Below, piece by piece: positions 33,924 to 42,515 of a stretch of DNA of 55,954 bases. This DNA comes from an uncultured Clostridia bacterium (GTDB taxonomy: Bacteria > Bacillota > Clostridia > Oscillospirales > Oscillospiraceae): NCBI GenBank assembly GCA_946061515.1, contig CAMGRL010000011.1:1-55954 (forward strand), read 5' to 3'. The notes under the pieces were generated by a model that worked only from the letters and a program-made list of their open reading frames with translations, was not told the origin of the DNA and did no database searches. The position numbers and the translations under genes were made by a program. Position 1 is the stretch's first letter, and each line of letters opens with the position of its first letter.

Positions 33924-35054
33924 ATGACTGAGAATCCTACCATCAGCCCCACCCGCCTGACGGAGTACATGTACACCAAGGCCGGAAGAATGGGCGTACC
34001 CATAGGGGGCACCTTTGAGCTGTCTCCGGTCTGCAACTTTGCCTGCCGCATGTGCTATGTGCGCAAGACGGCCAAAGAGGTTGCGGAGAGCCAGCGACCC
34101 ATCCTGACCCTGGACGATTGGCTGAGAATTGCCCAAGAGGCCCGGGAGCAGGGCATGCTGTATCTGCTTCTGACCGGCGGCGAGCCCTTCTTATGGCCCC
34201 ATTTCTGGGAGCTGTATGAAGAGCTGGTCAAAATGGGCTTTTTGGTGTCCATCAATACCAACGGCTCTCTGATTGACGATAAAGCGGTGGAGCGGCTGAA
34301 GCGCCTGCCGCCCCGCAGAGTCAATATCACGCTCTACGGCGCAAGCGATGAGACCTACGAGGCGCTGTGCCAGACCAAAGGCGTTTTTACCAGAGTTACC
34401 CACGCCATCGAGTCACTGCGAAAGGCCGGCATCCTGGTCAAGCTCAATGGCACCATGACGCCGGATAACATCTGTGATCTGGATTACCTGATCGACTACG
34501 CAAAGGACCGGGGTCTGATCCTTGAGACCACTACATATTTGTTTCCTCCTGTCCGGCGCGACCCCTCCATGACCGGCGTCAACCGCCGCTTCACCCCGGA
34601 GGAATCCGCCCGGTATCAGATGCATATATTCCGCCGCCAGAACGGCGAGGAGCGGTATCAGGCTTATCTTGAAGCCATTGCCAAAGGCTCCATTCCCCCG
34701 CCGGGACTGGACGAGTCCTGTATCGACCCTGTGGACGGCAAGGTCCGCTGCCGTGCGGGCCGGGCCGCTTTCTGGGTCACCTGGGACGGTCGGCTCACCC
34801 CCTGCGGCATGATGACCCAGCCCACAATTGAACTGAGAGGGCAGAGCTTTGGCGATGCCTGGCAGCAGCTCCGGGAGGAAATGGGCCGCGTGGCCCTGTC
34901 CGGTGTCTGTGCCAAATGTCCCGACCAGCAGCTCTGTCACGCCTGCGCCGCTATGGCCCAGACGGAGACCGGCGCCTTTCAGGGCGTCCCCCGCTACCTC
35001 TGTGAAATGGTTGCGGCCCTGCGCAAGCTGGCCGAAACCGGCCTTGACCCCTGA
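33924..35054 (+). CDS. Radical SAM/SPASM peptide-modifying enzyme
   Basis: The 376-residue enzyme has the radical SAM cluster CNFACRMC (Cys37, 41, 44), a GGEPF motif for SAM binding, a partial TIM barrel, and a C-terminal SPASM-type region with at least six Cys (CIDP, VRCRAG, TPCGMM, CAKCPDQQLCHAC) for auxiliary iron-sulfur clusters. PqqE-, AnSME- and sactisynthase-like members make carbon-carbon or carbon-sulfur bonds in peptides. With the PqqD-like protein and the Cys-containing peptide, a thioether or C-C crosslink is the likely product. It is the last gene of the tight operon. Confidence 0.9.
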   Translation: MTENPTISPTRLTEYMYTKAGRMGVPIGGTFELSPVCNFACRMCYVRKTAKEVAESQRPILTLDDWLRIAQEAREQGMLYLLLTGGEPFLWPHFWELYEELVKMGFLVSINTNGSLIDDKAVERLKRLPPRRVNITLYGASDETYEALCQTKGVFTRVTHAIESLRKAGILVKLNGTMTPDNICDLDYLIDYAKDRGLILETTTYLFPPVRRDPSMTGVNRRFTPEESARYQMHIFRRQNGEERYQAYLEAIAKGSIPPPGLDESCIDPVDGKVRCRAGRAAFWVTWDGRLTPCGMMTQPTIELRGQSFGDAWQQLREEMGRVALSGVCAKCPDQQLCHACAAMAQTETGAFQGVPRYLCEMVAALRKLAETGLDP

Positions 35055-35200
35055 AAGCGCCCCGCGTTAAATCCGCGCCGCACGGTCAAAGGCGCCCCCT
35101 TGGTGGGGAGGCAAAAGCACCCCCGGCAATCCTGCGAATAACAATTTCATTCGCATTATTTATAGATTGTATATCCTACTACGAAAAGAGGAGGAACATT

Positions 35201-38200
35201 ATGTTGAAGAAACTGACAAAAGTACTGTCTCTCCTGCTGATCCTCTGCATGATGGTCAGCATTTTCCCTGTGGTGGCTCTGGCCGACGAAGGAGCAGTGG
35301 AGCCCGCCGTCACGGAGACGCCGGAAGAAACAACGCCCGTGGTCACTCCCGTTCCCGAGGAGAGCCCTGTCCCCTCAGAGACGCCCGCAGTGGAAGAGTC
35401 TCCTGTCCCCTCAGAGACGCCTGCTGACAGCACTCCCGTTGAGGACGTGCCCGCCGCAGACGGTTCTGCCGACTTTGCACTCCCCAAAGATAATGCTGCG
35501 GATGAGGAAGAAGAGAAAGAACTCACTCCCGAGGATATCTATGCTCTCATTCCTGCCCTTTACACCGGCAGCCCCTCCGGCGATGCTTTCTATAAGATCG
35601 TCCATGTTGACTGCGGCAGAAAGTACTTCAGCCCGGAAAACATTAAAGAGATCATCGACAATGCTGCCGCCGCCGGTTTCAACCAGGTGGAGCTGTATCT
35701 GTCTGATAACCAGGGATTCCGCTTCGCTCTGGATGATATGAACGTCACCACCAGCACCGGAAACACCTATGATCTGACTCCCGCGCTGGGCGATGGCTAT
35801 TCAGACGGCAGCAAGTACCCTGACGGCTCCGGCAAGTATCTGACCCAGAGTGAGATGACCGATATTATCTCCTATGCTGCCGGGAAGGGCATCGACATTG
35901 TTCCCTGCATCAATGTCCCCGGCCACATGGGCGCTATTCTGGAGGTGTTTACTCAGTTTAAATACTCCGGCTCCAACAGCTCTATCAACCTGGAGAATGC
36001 CGAGGCTGTGGCTTTCGCTCTTGCCATTACGGAAAAGTATGCTACCTATTTTGAGAGCCAGGGTGTGAAGTACTATAACCTGGGCGCTGACGAGTACGCT
36101 AACGACCTGTCCACCATGGGCTTCCAGGGTCTGTACACCTCCGGTAAGTATCAGAAGTTCGTCGATTTTCTGAACAGCGCGGCTCAGATCGTCATGAACC
36201 ATGGCATGACGCCCCGCGCTTTCAACGATGGCATTTACTACAACGAAGATAATACATACTCCATTGATTCTGCCATTCAGGTCTGCTACTGGTCCTGCGG
36301 CTGGAACGGCTACAATCTGGCCTCTGCCCAGTACATTGTGAACCAGGGCATGGATGTGATCAACACCCACGGCGATTACTACTGGGTTCTGGGCAACACC
36401 AGCTGGCAGTGCAGTGCAGATAAGGCTTCGAAGTTTGATTACACCTCCTTCCAGTACCGTACCGGCACTACCGGCAACGGCACCATCTCCGACCCTGCCG
36501 GTGCAATGTTCTGCATCTGGTGTGATGTAGGCAATGCCAACGGAACCGACGGCGGCACCGCTGTTGTCTCCGCCACCGCAGACGTGATCGCCGCGTTCGG
36601 CGCGGCTCTGCCCGCTTCCGAATCCGGCGGCGGCAGCGAAACTGAGATAACCATCCAGAAGGACGGCAATGACGTTACCACCTTCTCTGTGAAAATGGAT
36701 GGGACCGCCACATTGAGTCTTTCCGACAGTGAAGCCACCGCCACATGGTCCTCCAGCAATGAGAGCGTGGCCACTGTGACTGCGGTGACCGCCGCACGTT
36801 CCACTGAAGTAGTAGCAAACTCCGTCACCGTCAATCCGGTGGGCGAAGGTACTGCCACCATCACTGCGACACTCTCCGACGGAACTGCACTGACGACGGA
36901 AGTCACTGTCGCCGCCGCCGGTACCTCCGTTGATCCGGCGTGGAATAAAGAGATCGTACTCGAAGTGGGCGATACGACGCACGAAAACCAGGAGAACGTC
37001 AACAACAAAGGAAACGTTGACCGGACAAACTTGGATACCAACATTGCTACTGTTGATGTGGACGGTGTTGATCCCGTTGAAGCTTCCACGAAATATGACA
37101 AGGCTTCCGTCAGCTGCAATAATCTGATTTCCGGCGACAAAAGCGACTGGACTGCGGTCAGCGGCTATTACTACAAGGCTGACGATGTCAATTACTATCC
37201 TGTATACGCAAAGAGAAGTAGTGAAGGATTTTTATTTTGGTATACTTATACCTACACTTGGGGCTACTCCACTACCAGCAGCACCAGCAACGTGACCCAA
37301 ATCGGCACTCAGAAAACAGACTCTACTTCCGATACCCCCAACATCACAGTTTACACTAAATCAACATCTGCTGGTTCCCCCGCCTCCACGACGATCACTT
37401 TCACAGGCGTCAACCCCGGCACGACCTATGTAAAAGTCGGCGAAACTACTTATAAGATCATTGTTAATTATAAGCAGAAAACCATCAACGCTACCGTCGA
37501 TCAGGAGACTGAGGTAACTGTCAGCGGTGAACTTGATGCCACAAAGCTGGATACCTCTATTGCCCAGGTCAGTGTAGATAACGGTATTATGACTGTAACC
37601 GGCGTTGCCGAAGGCGAGACGCAGGTTACTGTTGGAAACACCATCTATACCATTAAAGTTGCCAAAGAGGATCTGAGCAAGGTCACCCCGCTGACGGTTG
37701 AGTTCTGGATCACCAACCAGCAAGTCACGGCAAATGAAGCCACCTCAATGACCATTGCGGCCAGCACTGCCGGCGTGTACAGTGAGAACGGTGTGGACAT
37801 TTCCACTCTTGTTCCTTCTTCCGGCAAACAGGGTGGCAACACTATGGTTTTCTGGAAAGGCACTCGTCTTGCCAGCGACAATAAGCAGACTACCGATTCT
37901 GGCGTTGACAAGACGACCTCCGGCACGGATTTCACCTACATCCGTTACTGGAACGGCTCTTGGGCCTACTCCTCTGACGGTAAGACCTGGACCAATGTGG
38001 AATCCGGCGATCAGATCGTGGCCTATTATCTTCAGCGGACGGATGTTACCGAAGAGATTACCACACAGGTGGTTGACTGGGGCCCCAAGAAGGATAACTG
38101 GAGCGAATTGAATTATCTGGGAACAAGGTACGTTCTGGTTGACTACACTGTGAAATATGAATCTGGCGAGGAGACGCCGTCTTCTTTCCCGACAGAAAAT

Positions 38201-40504
38201 TCCCTCGGCTTCCACTGTGATACCCAGAACATGAAAGACAACTACTATTATCGTACGCTGGGCATGATCCGCGGTGTGGAAACGGCGGACTATGAAGTTT
38301 ACATGATCACAGTGACGCCCACCAGCGATAGTCCCTCTACAGTTCTTGCAAGTACCGCAGCGGGCAATACCAGTTATTCATATAATGGTACTGAGGTTGT
38401 CGCATGGGTTGCGACTCAGGAGGACTTGGATAACAGCGGCCTTGGTACTTACACCAGTATTTCCGGAGCATTTACCTGTAGCATCGGTGGTGAGCCGATT
38501 GTAAGCGGATTGGAAATTTACCGTCAGCAAGGCATGAAAGTGACGTTCTACGTCCGCGCCAAGGTTACCGAGGACTCCCTGGCTGTCCACTACATTGACC
38601 AGACCGCCAACCAGGAGTTCTACAGCTATAACATCGCCGTGAAATCCGGCACCCTGTTCAACGAGGACATCGGCTTGGCTGACTCCTGGAAGGGCAACTT
38701 GGTCAACGGCTCCGTGACCAACCTTAAGGGCAAGACCCAGACCGTTTCCGCGGACCTGTCCACCATGCCCGCCATTGGCGCACAGTACCGTTACAGCGAT
38801 TATACTTGTGTAGAGGTTGTACGCAGTGAAGATGGCAAGGAAGTAACGCTGTACTATACTTTCAACAATGCTCATTCCTTTGTTGTCGACTTCGGCTTGC
38901 CGCTGACGATCACCAAAACCGATCTGGGTATCAGCGGTGACTGGACTTCCGCAAGCGTTTCCGGCGCTCAGTACGGCACTGCCGCTGCCACTGTAGGAGA
39001 TGGCGTGACCTATACGCCCACCCAGACACTGAAGGGAGTTGAGACGCTCCAGTTGACCCTGACGGATTCCACCGGCTCTGTTACTCACCAGATTTACATC
39101 TACCCCGCCACCACCGTGTACTACGAGGAAGGCTTCGCCGTTTCCGGCGAAAGTAAGGGAAGCGGCAATCAGGCTCTCTATGCCGGCGGCGAGAGCAAGG
39201 ATGAGTACGGCTATGACGCAAAGTACTTTAATGAGCAAAACGGCCCCTCCAACGGTACGCAGGTCAGCCTTACCAAGGACAGCGGAACACCAAGCTTCAG
39301 CTTCACCGGCACCGGTGTGGACATCTACACCAACAACACATCTGCTTCCGGTACGCTGGCTGTTATGATTACCACAGAAAGCGGCAGCCTGGTCAAACTG
39401 GCCCGTGTGGTCACCGCCATGCAGAATGGCAGCACCGGTGCCACCACCGGGCAGGAAGTCACCGCATACAACGTCCCTGTGTTCAGCGTGGATAACCTGG
39501 CACATGGAAACTACGTTGTCAAACTTTCCGTTGTGGACGGCACAGTAAACCTTGACGGCTTCCGCGTCTATGGCACGCTGGCAACCGAGCCCGCTTTCTA
39601 TACGACCGATAAGGAAGACAATCCCACATTCATCGAGCTGCGTGACCAGGTTCTTTGCGGCTTGAGCGTAACACCTGACGGCTCCGGTCAGGTCAATGCA
39701 GCCCTTCCGACTGATACAACGGTTGCTGTCGTTGCATCCTCCGATAAGTACACGCAGGAAAATGTGAACGACCTTTTGACCAACGGCCCGAAGAACGAGA
39801 TTTATCTCCAGCCCAATCAGGCCCTTGTTCTGAAGATCACCACGGCCCGTGAGGTTCAGATCGGCCTGAAGGCCCTCAATGCGGCAACCACTTACACCAT
39901 CAACAATGAGTCTAAGTCCATCAGCACCAGCACCGATATGTTCTACACAGTGCTGAATAAGGGAACTTCCGATGAGCAGACCATCACCATCACCAACACC
40001 GGCAGCGGCATCCTGTCCATCACCAAGCTGAAGATCTGCGACGATCCCGGCGCTGCGCTGGGTGAGCTGACCGAAGAGGATCTGATCCCCGCTCTGGTCA
40101 GCCTGGGTTATGAGCTTGAGCCCGAAGAGCCTGAAATCCAGTACGCCGACGCCACCCTGACTGTTGAGGTCAACGGCCAGACCGCCACCCTCACCAAAAA
40201 CGGTGTTGTGGGCGAGTCCGCCACCTTCACCGCAGCGGAGATCGAAGCCGCTGCCCAGAATCTGGTTCCCGATGGCTATGAGCTGAAGGATCAGGCAGCG
40301 GACGTGACCGTGGCCTACGGTGATTCCTCCACCGTCAGCCTCAGCGCGGAAGCGATTCCCACCGAGCCTGAACAGCCCGAGGAGCCTGAGAAGCCCGCCG
40401 AGCCCCAGCAGCCCGAACAGCCCGACAAGCCCGCAAACATCATTTCCGCCGTGATCCGCCTGATCGACAGGATATTCGGCTCCCTCAAGGGCTTGTTCCG
40501 TTAA
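35201..40504 (+). CDS. Large secreted GH20-type surface protein
   Basis: The 1767-residue protein starts with a signal peptide (cleavage after about residue 28), a Pro/Glu/Thr linker with a PVPSETPA duplication, and a GH20 beta-N-acetylhexosaminidase-like barrel (about residues 115-465). The barrel has IDIVPCINVPGHMGAIL and an Asp297-Glu298 pair (YYNLGADEYAN), the place of the GH20 catalytic Asp-Glu. After this come Ig-like Big2 modules, a beta-rich middle part with several repeats of about 100-150 residues, and a PEPEKPAEP linker before a short amphipathic end (IISAVIRLIDRIFGSLKGLF). No LPxTG or SLH motif is present. GAGGAGG precedes the ATG. It lies 146 bp after the radical SAM gene, whose relation to it is unknown. 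The likely role is host or microbial glycan (N-acetylhexosamine) breakdown at the cell surface. Confidence 0.85.
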   Translation: MLKKLTKVLSLLLILCMMVSIFPVVALADEGAVEPAVTETPEETTPVVTPVPEESPVPSETPAVEESPVPSETPADSTPVEDVPAADGSADFALPKDNAADEEEEKELTPEDIYALIPALYTGSPSGDAFYKIVHVDCGRKYFSPENIKEIIDNAAAAGFNQVELYLSDNQGFRFALDDMNVTTSTGNTYDLTPALGDGYSDGSKYPDGSGKYLTQSEMTDIISYAAGKGIDIVPCINVPGHMGAILEVFTQFKYSGSNSSINLENAEAVAFALAITEKYATYFESQGVKYYNLGADEYANDLSTMGFQGLYTSGKYQKFVDFLNSAAQIVMNHGMTPRAFNDGIYYNEDNTYSIDSAIQVCYWSCGWNGYNLASAQYIVNQGMDVINTHGDYYWVLGNTSWQCSADKASKFDYTSFQYRTGTTGNGTISDPAGAMFCIWCDVGNANGTDGGTAVVSATADVIAAFGAALPASESGGGSETEITIQKDGNDVTTFSVKMDGTATLSLSDSEATATWSSSNESVATVTAVTAARSTEVVANSVTVNPVGEGTATITATLSDGTALTTEVTVAAAGTSVDPAWNKEIVLEVGDTTHENQENVNNKGNVDRTNLDTNIATVDVDGVDPVEASTKYDKASVSCNNLISGDKSDWTAVSGYYYKADDVNYYPVYAKRSSEGFLFWYTYTYTWGYSTTSSTSNVTQIGTQKTDSTSDTPNITVYTKSTSAGSPASTTITFTGVNPGTTYVKVGETTYKIIVNYKQKTINATVDQETEVTVSGELDATKLDTSIAQVSVDNGIMTVTGVAEGETQVTVGNTIYTIKVAKEDLSKVTPLTVEFWITNQQVTANEATSMTIAASTAGVYSENGVDISTLVPSSGKQGGNTMVFWKGTRLASDNKQTTDSGVDKTTSGTDFTYIRYWNGSWAYSSDGKTWTNVESGDQIVAYYLQRTDVTEEITTQVVDWGPKKDNWSELNYLGTRYVLVDYTVKYESGEETPSSFPTENSLGFHCDTQNMKDNYYYRTLGMIRGVETADYEVYMITVTPTSDSPSTVLASTAAGNTSYSYNGTEVVAWVATQEDLDNSGLGTYTSISGAFTCSIGGEPIVSGLEIYRQQGMKVTFYVRAKVTEDSLAVHYIDQTANQEFYSYNIAVKSGTLFNEDIGLADSWKGNLVNGSVTNLKGKTQTVSADLSTMPAIGAQYRYSDYTCVEVVRSEDGKEVTLYYTFNNAHSFVVDFGLPLTITKTDLGISGDWTSASVSGAQYGTAAATVGDGVTYTPTQTLKGVETLQLTLTDSTGSVTHQIYIYPATTVYYEEGFAVSGESKGSGNQALYAGGESKDEYGYDAKYFNEQNGPSNGTQVSLTKDSGTPSFSFTGTGVDIYTNNTSASGTLAVMITTESGSLVKLARVVTAMQNGSTGATTGQEVTAYNVPVFSVDNLAHGNYVVKLSVVDGTVNLDGFRVYGTLATEPAFYTTDKEDNPTFIELRDQVLCGLSVTPDGSGQVNAALPTDTTVAVVASSDKYTQENVNDLLTNGPKNEIYLQPNQALVLKITTAREVQIGLKALNAATTYTINNESKSISTSTDMFYTVLNKGTSDEQTITITNTGSGILSITKLKICDDPGAALGELTEEDLIPALVSLGYELEPEEPEIQYADATLTVEVNGQTATLTKNGVVGESATFTAAEIEAAAQNLVPDGYELKDQAADVTVAYGDSSTVSLSAEAIPTEPEQPEEPEKPAEPQQPEQPDKPANIISAVIRLIDRIFGSLKGLFR

Positions 40505-40512
40505 AACCTCAG

Positions 40513-40547
40513 ACATGACCACCCCACCCGGGTGGTCATGTTTTTTT
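40513..40547 (+). terminator. Terminator of the GH20-type gene
   Basis: A 12-bp perfect stem (40513-40524 and 40530-40541) is followed by seven T in the tail. Confidence 0.9.
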
Positions 40548-40582
40548 GCCTTCAAGCCTCCCCCTAATGGGGAGCCTTCGTG

Positions 40583-40657
40583 CGGGCCGCCACACAGGGC
40601 GGCCCCTACAACACCTTTTTTAGTGGGGCCGTAGGGGCGGCCCTGCGTGGCCGCCCG
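40583..40657. repeat. Imperfect inverted repeat, dispersed-element type
   Basis: Arms of about 27 bp (40583-40609 and 40631-40657), both built from GGGCGGCC/GCCGCC and GTAGGGGC motifs, flank a short AT-rich loop. Paired with the next entry it fills much of 40548-40901, where I find no gene. Such GC-rich extragenic repeats are common in clostridial genomes. Confidence 0.5.
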
Positions 40658-40691
40658 CCTGCCGTGCAAAAAATTGCTGTCATCCTGATCG

Positions 40692-40747
40692 AAGCGAAGG
40701 ATCCCGTATGGTTACGCTTGGCGTTCTGTTCACGGGATTCTTCGCTT
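40692..40747. repeat. Inverted repeat with GAAGCGAAGGATCCC-type arms
   Basis: AAGCGAAGGATCCCGT (40692-40707) and its near-perfect inverse (40732-40747, one mismatch) enclose 24 bases. It looks like a decayed short mobile repeat of the kind found at many sites in Firmicutes. The remaining bases up to 40901 hold nothing I can name. Confidence 0.5.
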
Positions 40748-40901
40748 ACACCTTGCCGCAATTGCCGTTTGCGTGCATGCATCACGACAGGCCCACAAAG
40801 CGGCGCAGCTGCGGAAATTGCGGGCCGCCTTTCTCTGGCAACGACAGCCCGCTCGCCGGGGAGGACAGTGGATTGCCCTCCCCGCTCCCGGAAGAGACTT
40901 T

Positions 40902-41450
40902 TCAGCCCGGGACCCGGTTGCCCTCCGGGTCGGTGTAAATGGCGGGCGCCATACCGGAAACCAGCAGGATCATGTCGTCATAACCGGCCTCCGCCCCGGC
41001 CCGGGTGTACACCCTCCGGACCGACAGCTCCTCCGAGAATGTGCCGCTGACCGCCGATGTGGGCATGGTGTAAAGCAGGTAGCCCCGCAGCTTTGCCATC
41101 AGCCGCTCTCCATCCTCCACCTTGCCCAGGGGCACGCTGTTGACATACACCGCGTCCAGCAGCTCAATGCCCCTTGTCGAATCCAGCACCGCGCCGCTGA
41201 GCTCCGCCGCACTGCCCTCCGCCGGGCGCAGAGACAATCCGTAACTCGTCCTGACCACAGGAAGCGCAGGCTCCCCCGCCGTGATCTCGTCCGCCGCCTT
41301 CACCGCCGCCAGCAGCCCCCGGTCGTGGGCCCAGGGGGAGTAGCTGCCCTCCGCCGTCCGACCGTTGATGCTGACCCGGCAGACCATGTGCGTGTTGGCC
41401 AGCAGCCCCAGCAGCAGGGCAAAGGCCCCTAACGTAAACTTCTTCCACAT
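40902..41450 (-). CDS. Small secreted protein resembling the N-terminal domain of M23/LysM envelope proteins
   Basis: The 182-residue protein has a signal peptide or anchor (residues 1-20) and two repeated beta-alpha modules (CRVSINGRTAEGSY... and DAVYVNSVPLGKVEDGE...). These resemble the module that comes before LysM and M23 peptidase domains in clostridial envelope or spore proteins. It ends with VSGMAPAIYTDPEG, without LysM or peptidase. It may be a natural short form or the N-terminal remnant of a longer gene; the stop is clean and no peptidase remnant lies downstream. GGAGGTGG precedes the ATG. Confidence 0.6.
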   Translation of the reverse strand: MWKKFTLGAFALLLGLLANTHMVCRVSINGRTAEGSYSPWAHDRGLLAAVKAADEITAGEPALPVVRTSYGLSLRPAEGSAAELSGAVLDSTRGIELLDAVYVNSVPLGKVEDGERLMAKLRGYLLYTMPTSAVSGTFSEELSVRRVYTRAGAEAGYDDMILLVSGMAPAIYTDPEGNRVPG

Positions 41451-41471
41451 TGTGTCACCACCTCCACGGTT

Positions 41472-41500
41472 AACATAATACATTAAAAAGCCCCGGTCAA
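41472..41500 (-). promoter_or_regulatory. Promoter of the small secreted protein gene
   Basis: On the minus strand TTGACC (41495-41500), 17 bases and TATGTT (41472-41477) lie about 22 bases before the start codon. Confidence 0.5.
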
Positions 41501-41557
41501 GGGCTTCGACAAAAGAAGTCAGAACAAAGCTTTTTTCAAAAAAACGCTGTCCGCCCA

Positions 41558-41586
41558 TTGACAAAGTATACTATGCATTGTATAGT
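41558..41586 (+). promoter_or_regulatory. Promoter of the PadR-DUF1700-DUF4097 operon
   Basis: TTGACA (41558-41563), a 17-base spacer and TATAGT (41581-41586) lie just before the PadR gene and overlap the palindrome at 41568-41588. Confidence 0.75.
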
Positions 41587-41588
41587 AT
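41568..41588. promoter_or_regulatory. Candidate PadR operator
   Basis: ATACTAT-GCATTGT-ATAGTAT is a 21-bp inverted repeat with perfect 7-base arms covering the spacer and -10 of the promoter. The position and arm type fit autorepression by the PadR protein encoded directly downstream. Confidence 0.7.
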
Positions 41589-41610
41589 TATGCGAAAGGT
41601 GGTATGTGAA

Positions 41611-41922
41611 ATGCTGGACGCCCAGATGCGGCGGGGCTTTTTGGAGATCTGCGTTCTGGCGGCACTGGCCCGGGAGGATTCCTACGGCTACAAGATCGTC
41701 AAGGACATGTCCGCCTGCGTCAGCGTGACAGAGTCCACCCTTTACCCCATCCTGCGCCGCCTGGAGAGCGCGGGGAGCCTGAGCGTGTATTCGGTGGAGC
41801 ACAACGGGCGGCTGCGGAAAATTTACCACATCACGCCCAAGGGCCGGCAGCAGCTCCGGGATTTTGTGGCCGATTGGGGAGAGATCGCCGCCATGTATGA
41901 ATTTATCAAAGGGGGGACTTGA
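41611..41922 (+). CDS. PadR-family transcriptional regulator
   Basis: This 103-residue winged-helix repressor has the PadR core: SYGYKIVKDM, VTESTLYPILRRLESAG and a wing with RKIYHITPKG, then a short C-terminal helix for dimerization. In Firmicutes this class is typically placed before DUF1700 and DUF4097 genes and responds to envelope stress or peptide antibiotics. The ATG at 41611 lies 8 bases after AAAGGTGG; earlier in-frame ATGs fall in the promoter. The next gene starts after only 2 bases. Confidence 0.92.
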   Translation: MLDAQMRRGFLEICVLAALAREDSYGYKIVKDMSACVSVTESTLYPILRRLESAGSLSVYSVEHNGRLRKIYHITPKGRQQLRDFVADWGEIAAMYEFIKGGT

Positions 41923-41924
41923 AC

Positions 41925-42512
41925 ATGAGCAAGTCTGGGTTTCTGCGCATCCTGCGCAGTCGTCTGGACCTGCTGCCACCGGAGGAGCGGGAACGGAACA
42001 TTGGCTATTATGAGGAGCTTTTCAGCGACATGATGGAGGAGGGCATGAGCGAGGAGGAGGTCTCCGCTCATCTGGGGGACCCGGAGCAGATCGCCCGGGA
42101 GATCCTGGCCGAGCAGCCCCTGCCCAAGCTGGTGAAAAGCCGCGTGCGCCCATCCGGGGGCTGGACGGCCCTGAGCATCACGCTGATCGTGCTGGGCTCC
42201 CCGGTGTGGCTGCCGCTGCTGATCGCTGCGGCTGCCGTAGTTCTCAGCGTTTTTGTGGTGATCTGGGCGCTGATCCTGTCAGTGTTGGCTGTGGCCGTGG
42301 CCGTGGGGGTCTCCGCGGTGGCGATGGTCCTGGGGGCCATCTTCGGATACTTAAAAATATCCAGTCTCCTGATGCTGGGCCTTGTGCTGATCTGCATCGG
42401 CCTATGCCTGCTTACCGGGCTGCTGGCGGTGGCCCTGGGCCGGGCTGCGGTCAAAGGCGGAAAGTGGCTCTGGCGGCAGATCAAGAAGCTGTTCATCAAA
42501 AAGGAGGGCTGA
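41925..42512 (+). CDS. DUF1700 membrane protein
   Basis: The 195-residue protein has the DUF1700 N-terminal domain (FLRILRSRL, ERERNIGYYEELFSDMMEEGMSEEEVSAHLGDPEQIAREIL) that forms a small helical unit, then three or four membrane helices and a basic end (KLFIKKEG). It is regularly encoded between PadR and DUF4097 genes. It may transmit a membrane signal to PadR or work as an envelope-stress module; the molecular function is not known. Confidence 0.88.
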   Translation: MSKSGFLRILRSRLDLLPPEERERNIGYYEELFSDMMEEGMSEEEVSAHLGDPEQIAREILAEQPLPKLVKSRVRPSGGWTALSITLIVLGSPVWLPLLIAAAAVVLSVFVVIWALILSVLAVAVAVGVSAVAMVLGAIFGYLKISSLLMLGLVLICIGLCLLTGLLAVALGRAAVKGGKWLWRQIKKLFIKKEG

Positions 42513-42515
42513 AAC

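Noticed and set aside
38378-40669. Long minus-strand open frame under the C-terminal half of the GH20-type gene.
   Set aside because: Composition is that of an antisense shadow, it overlaps the terminator and repeat region and shows no domain.
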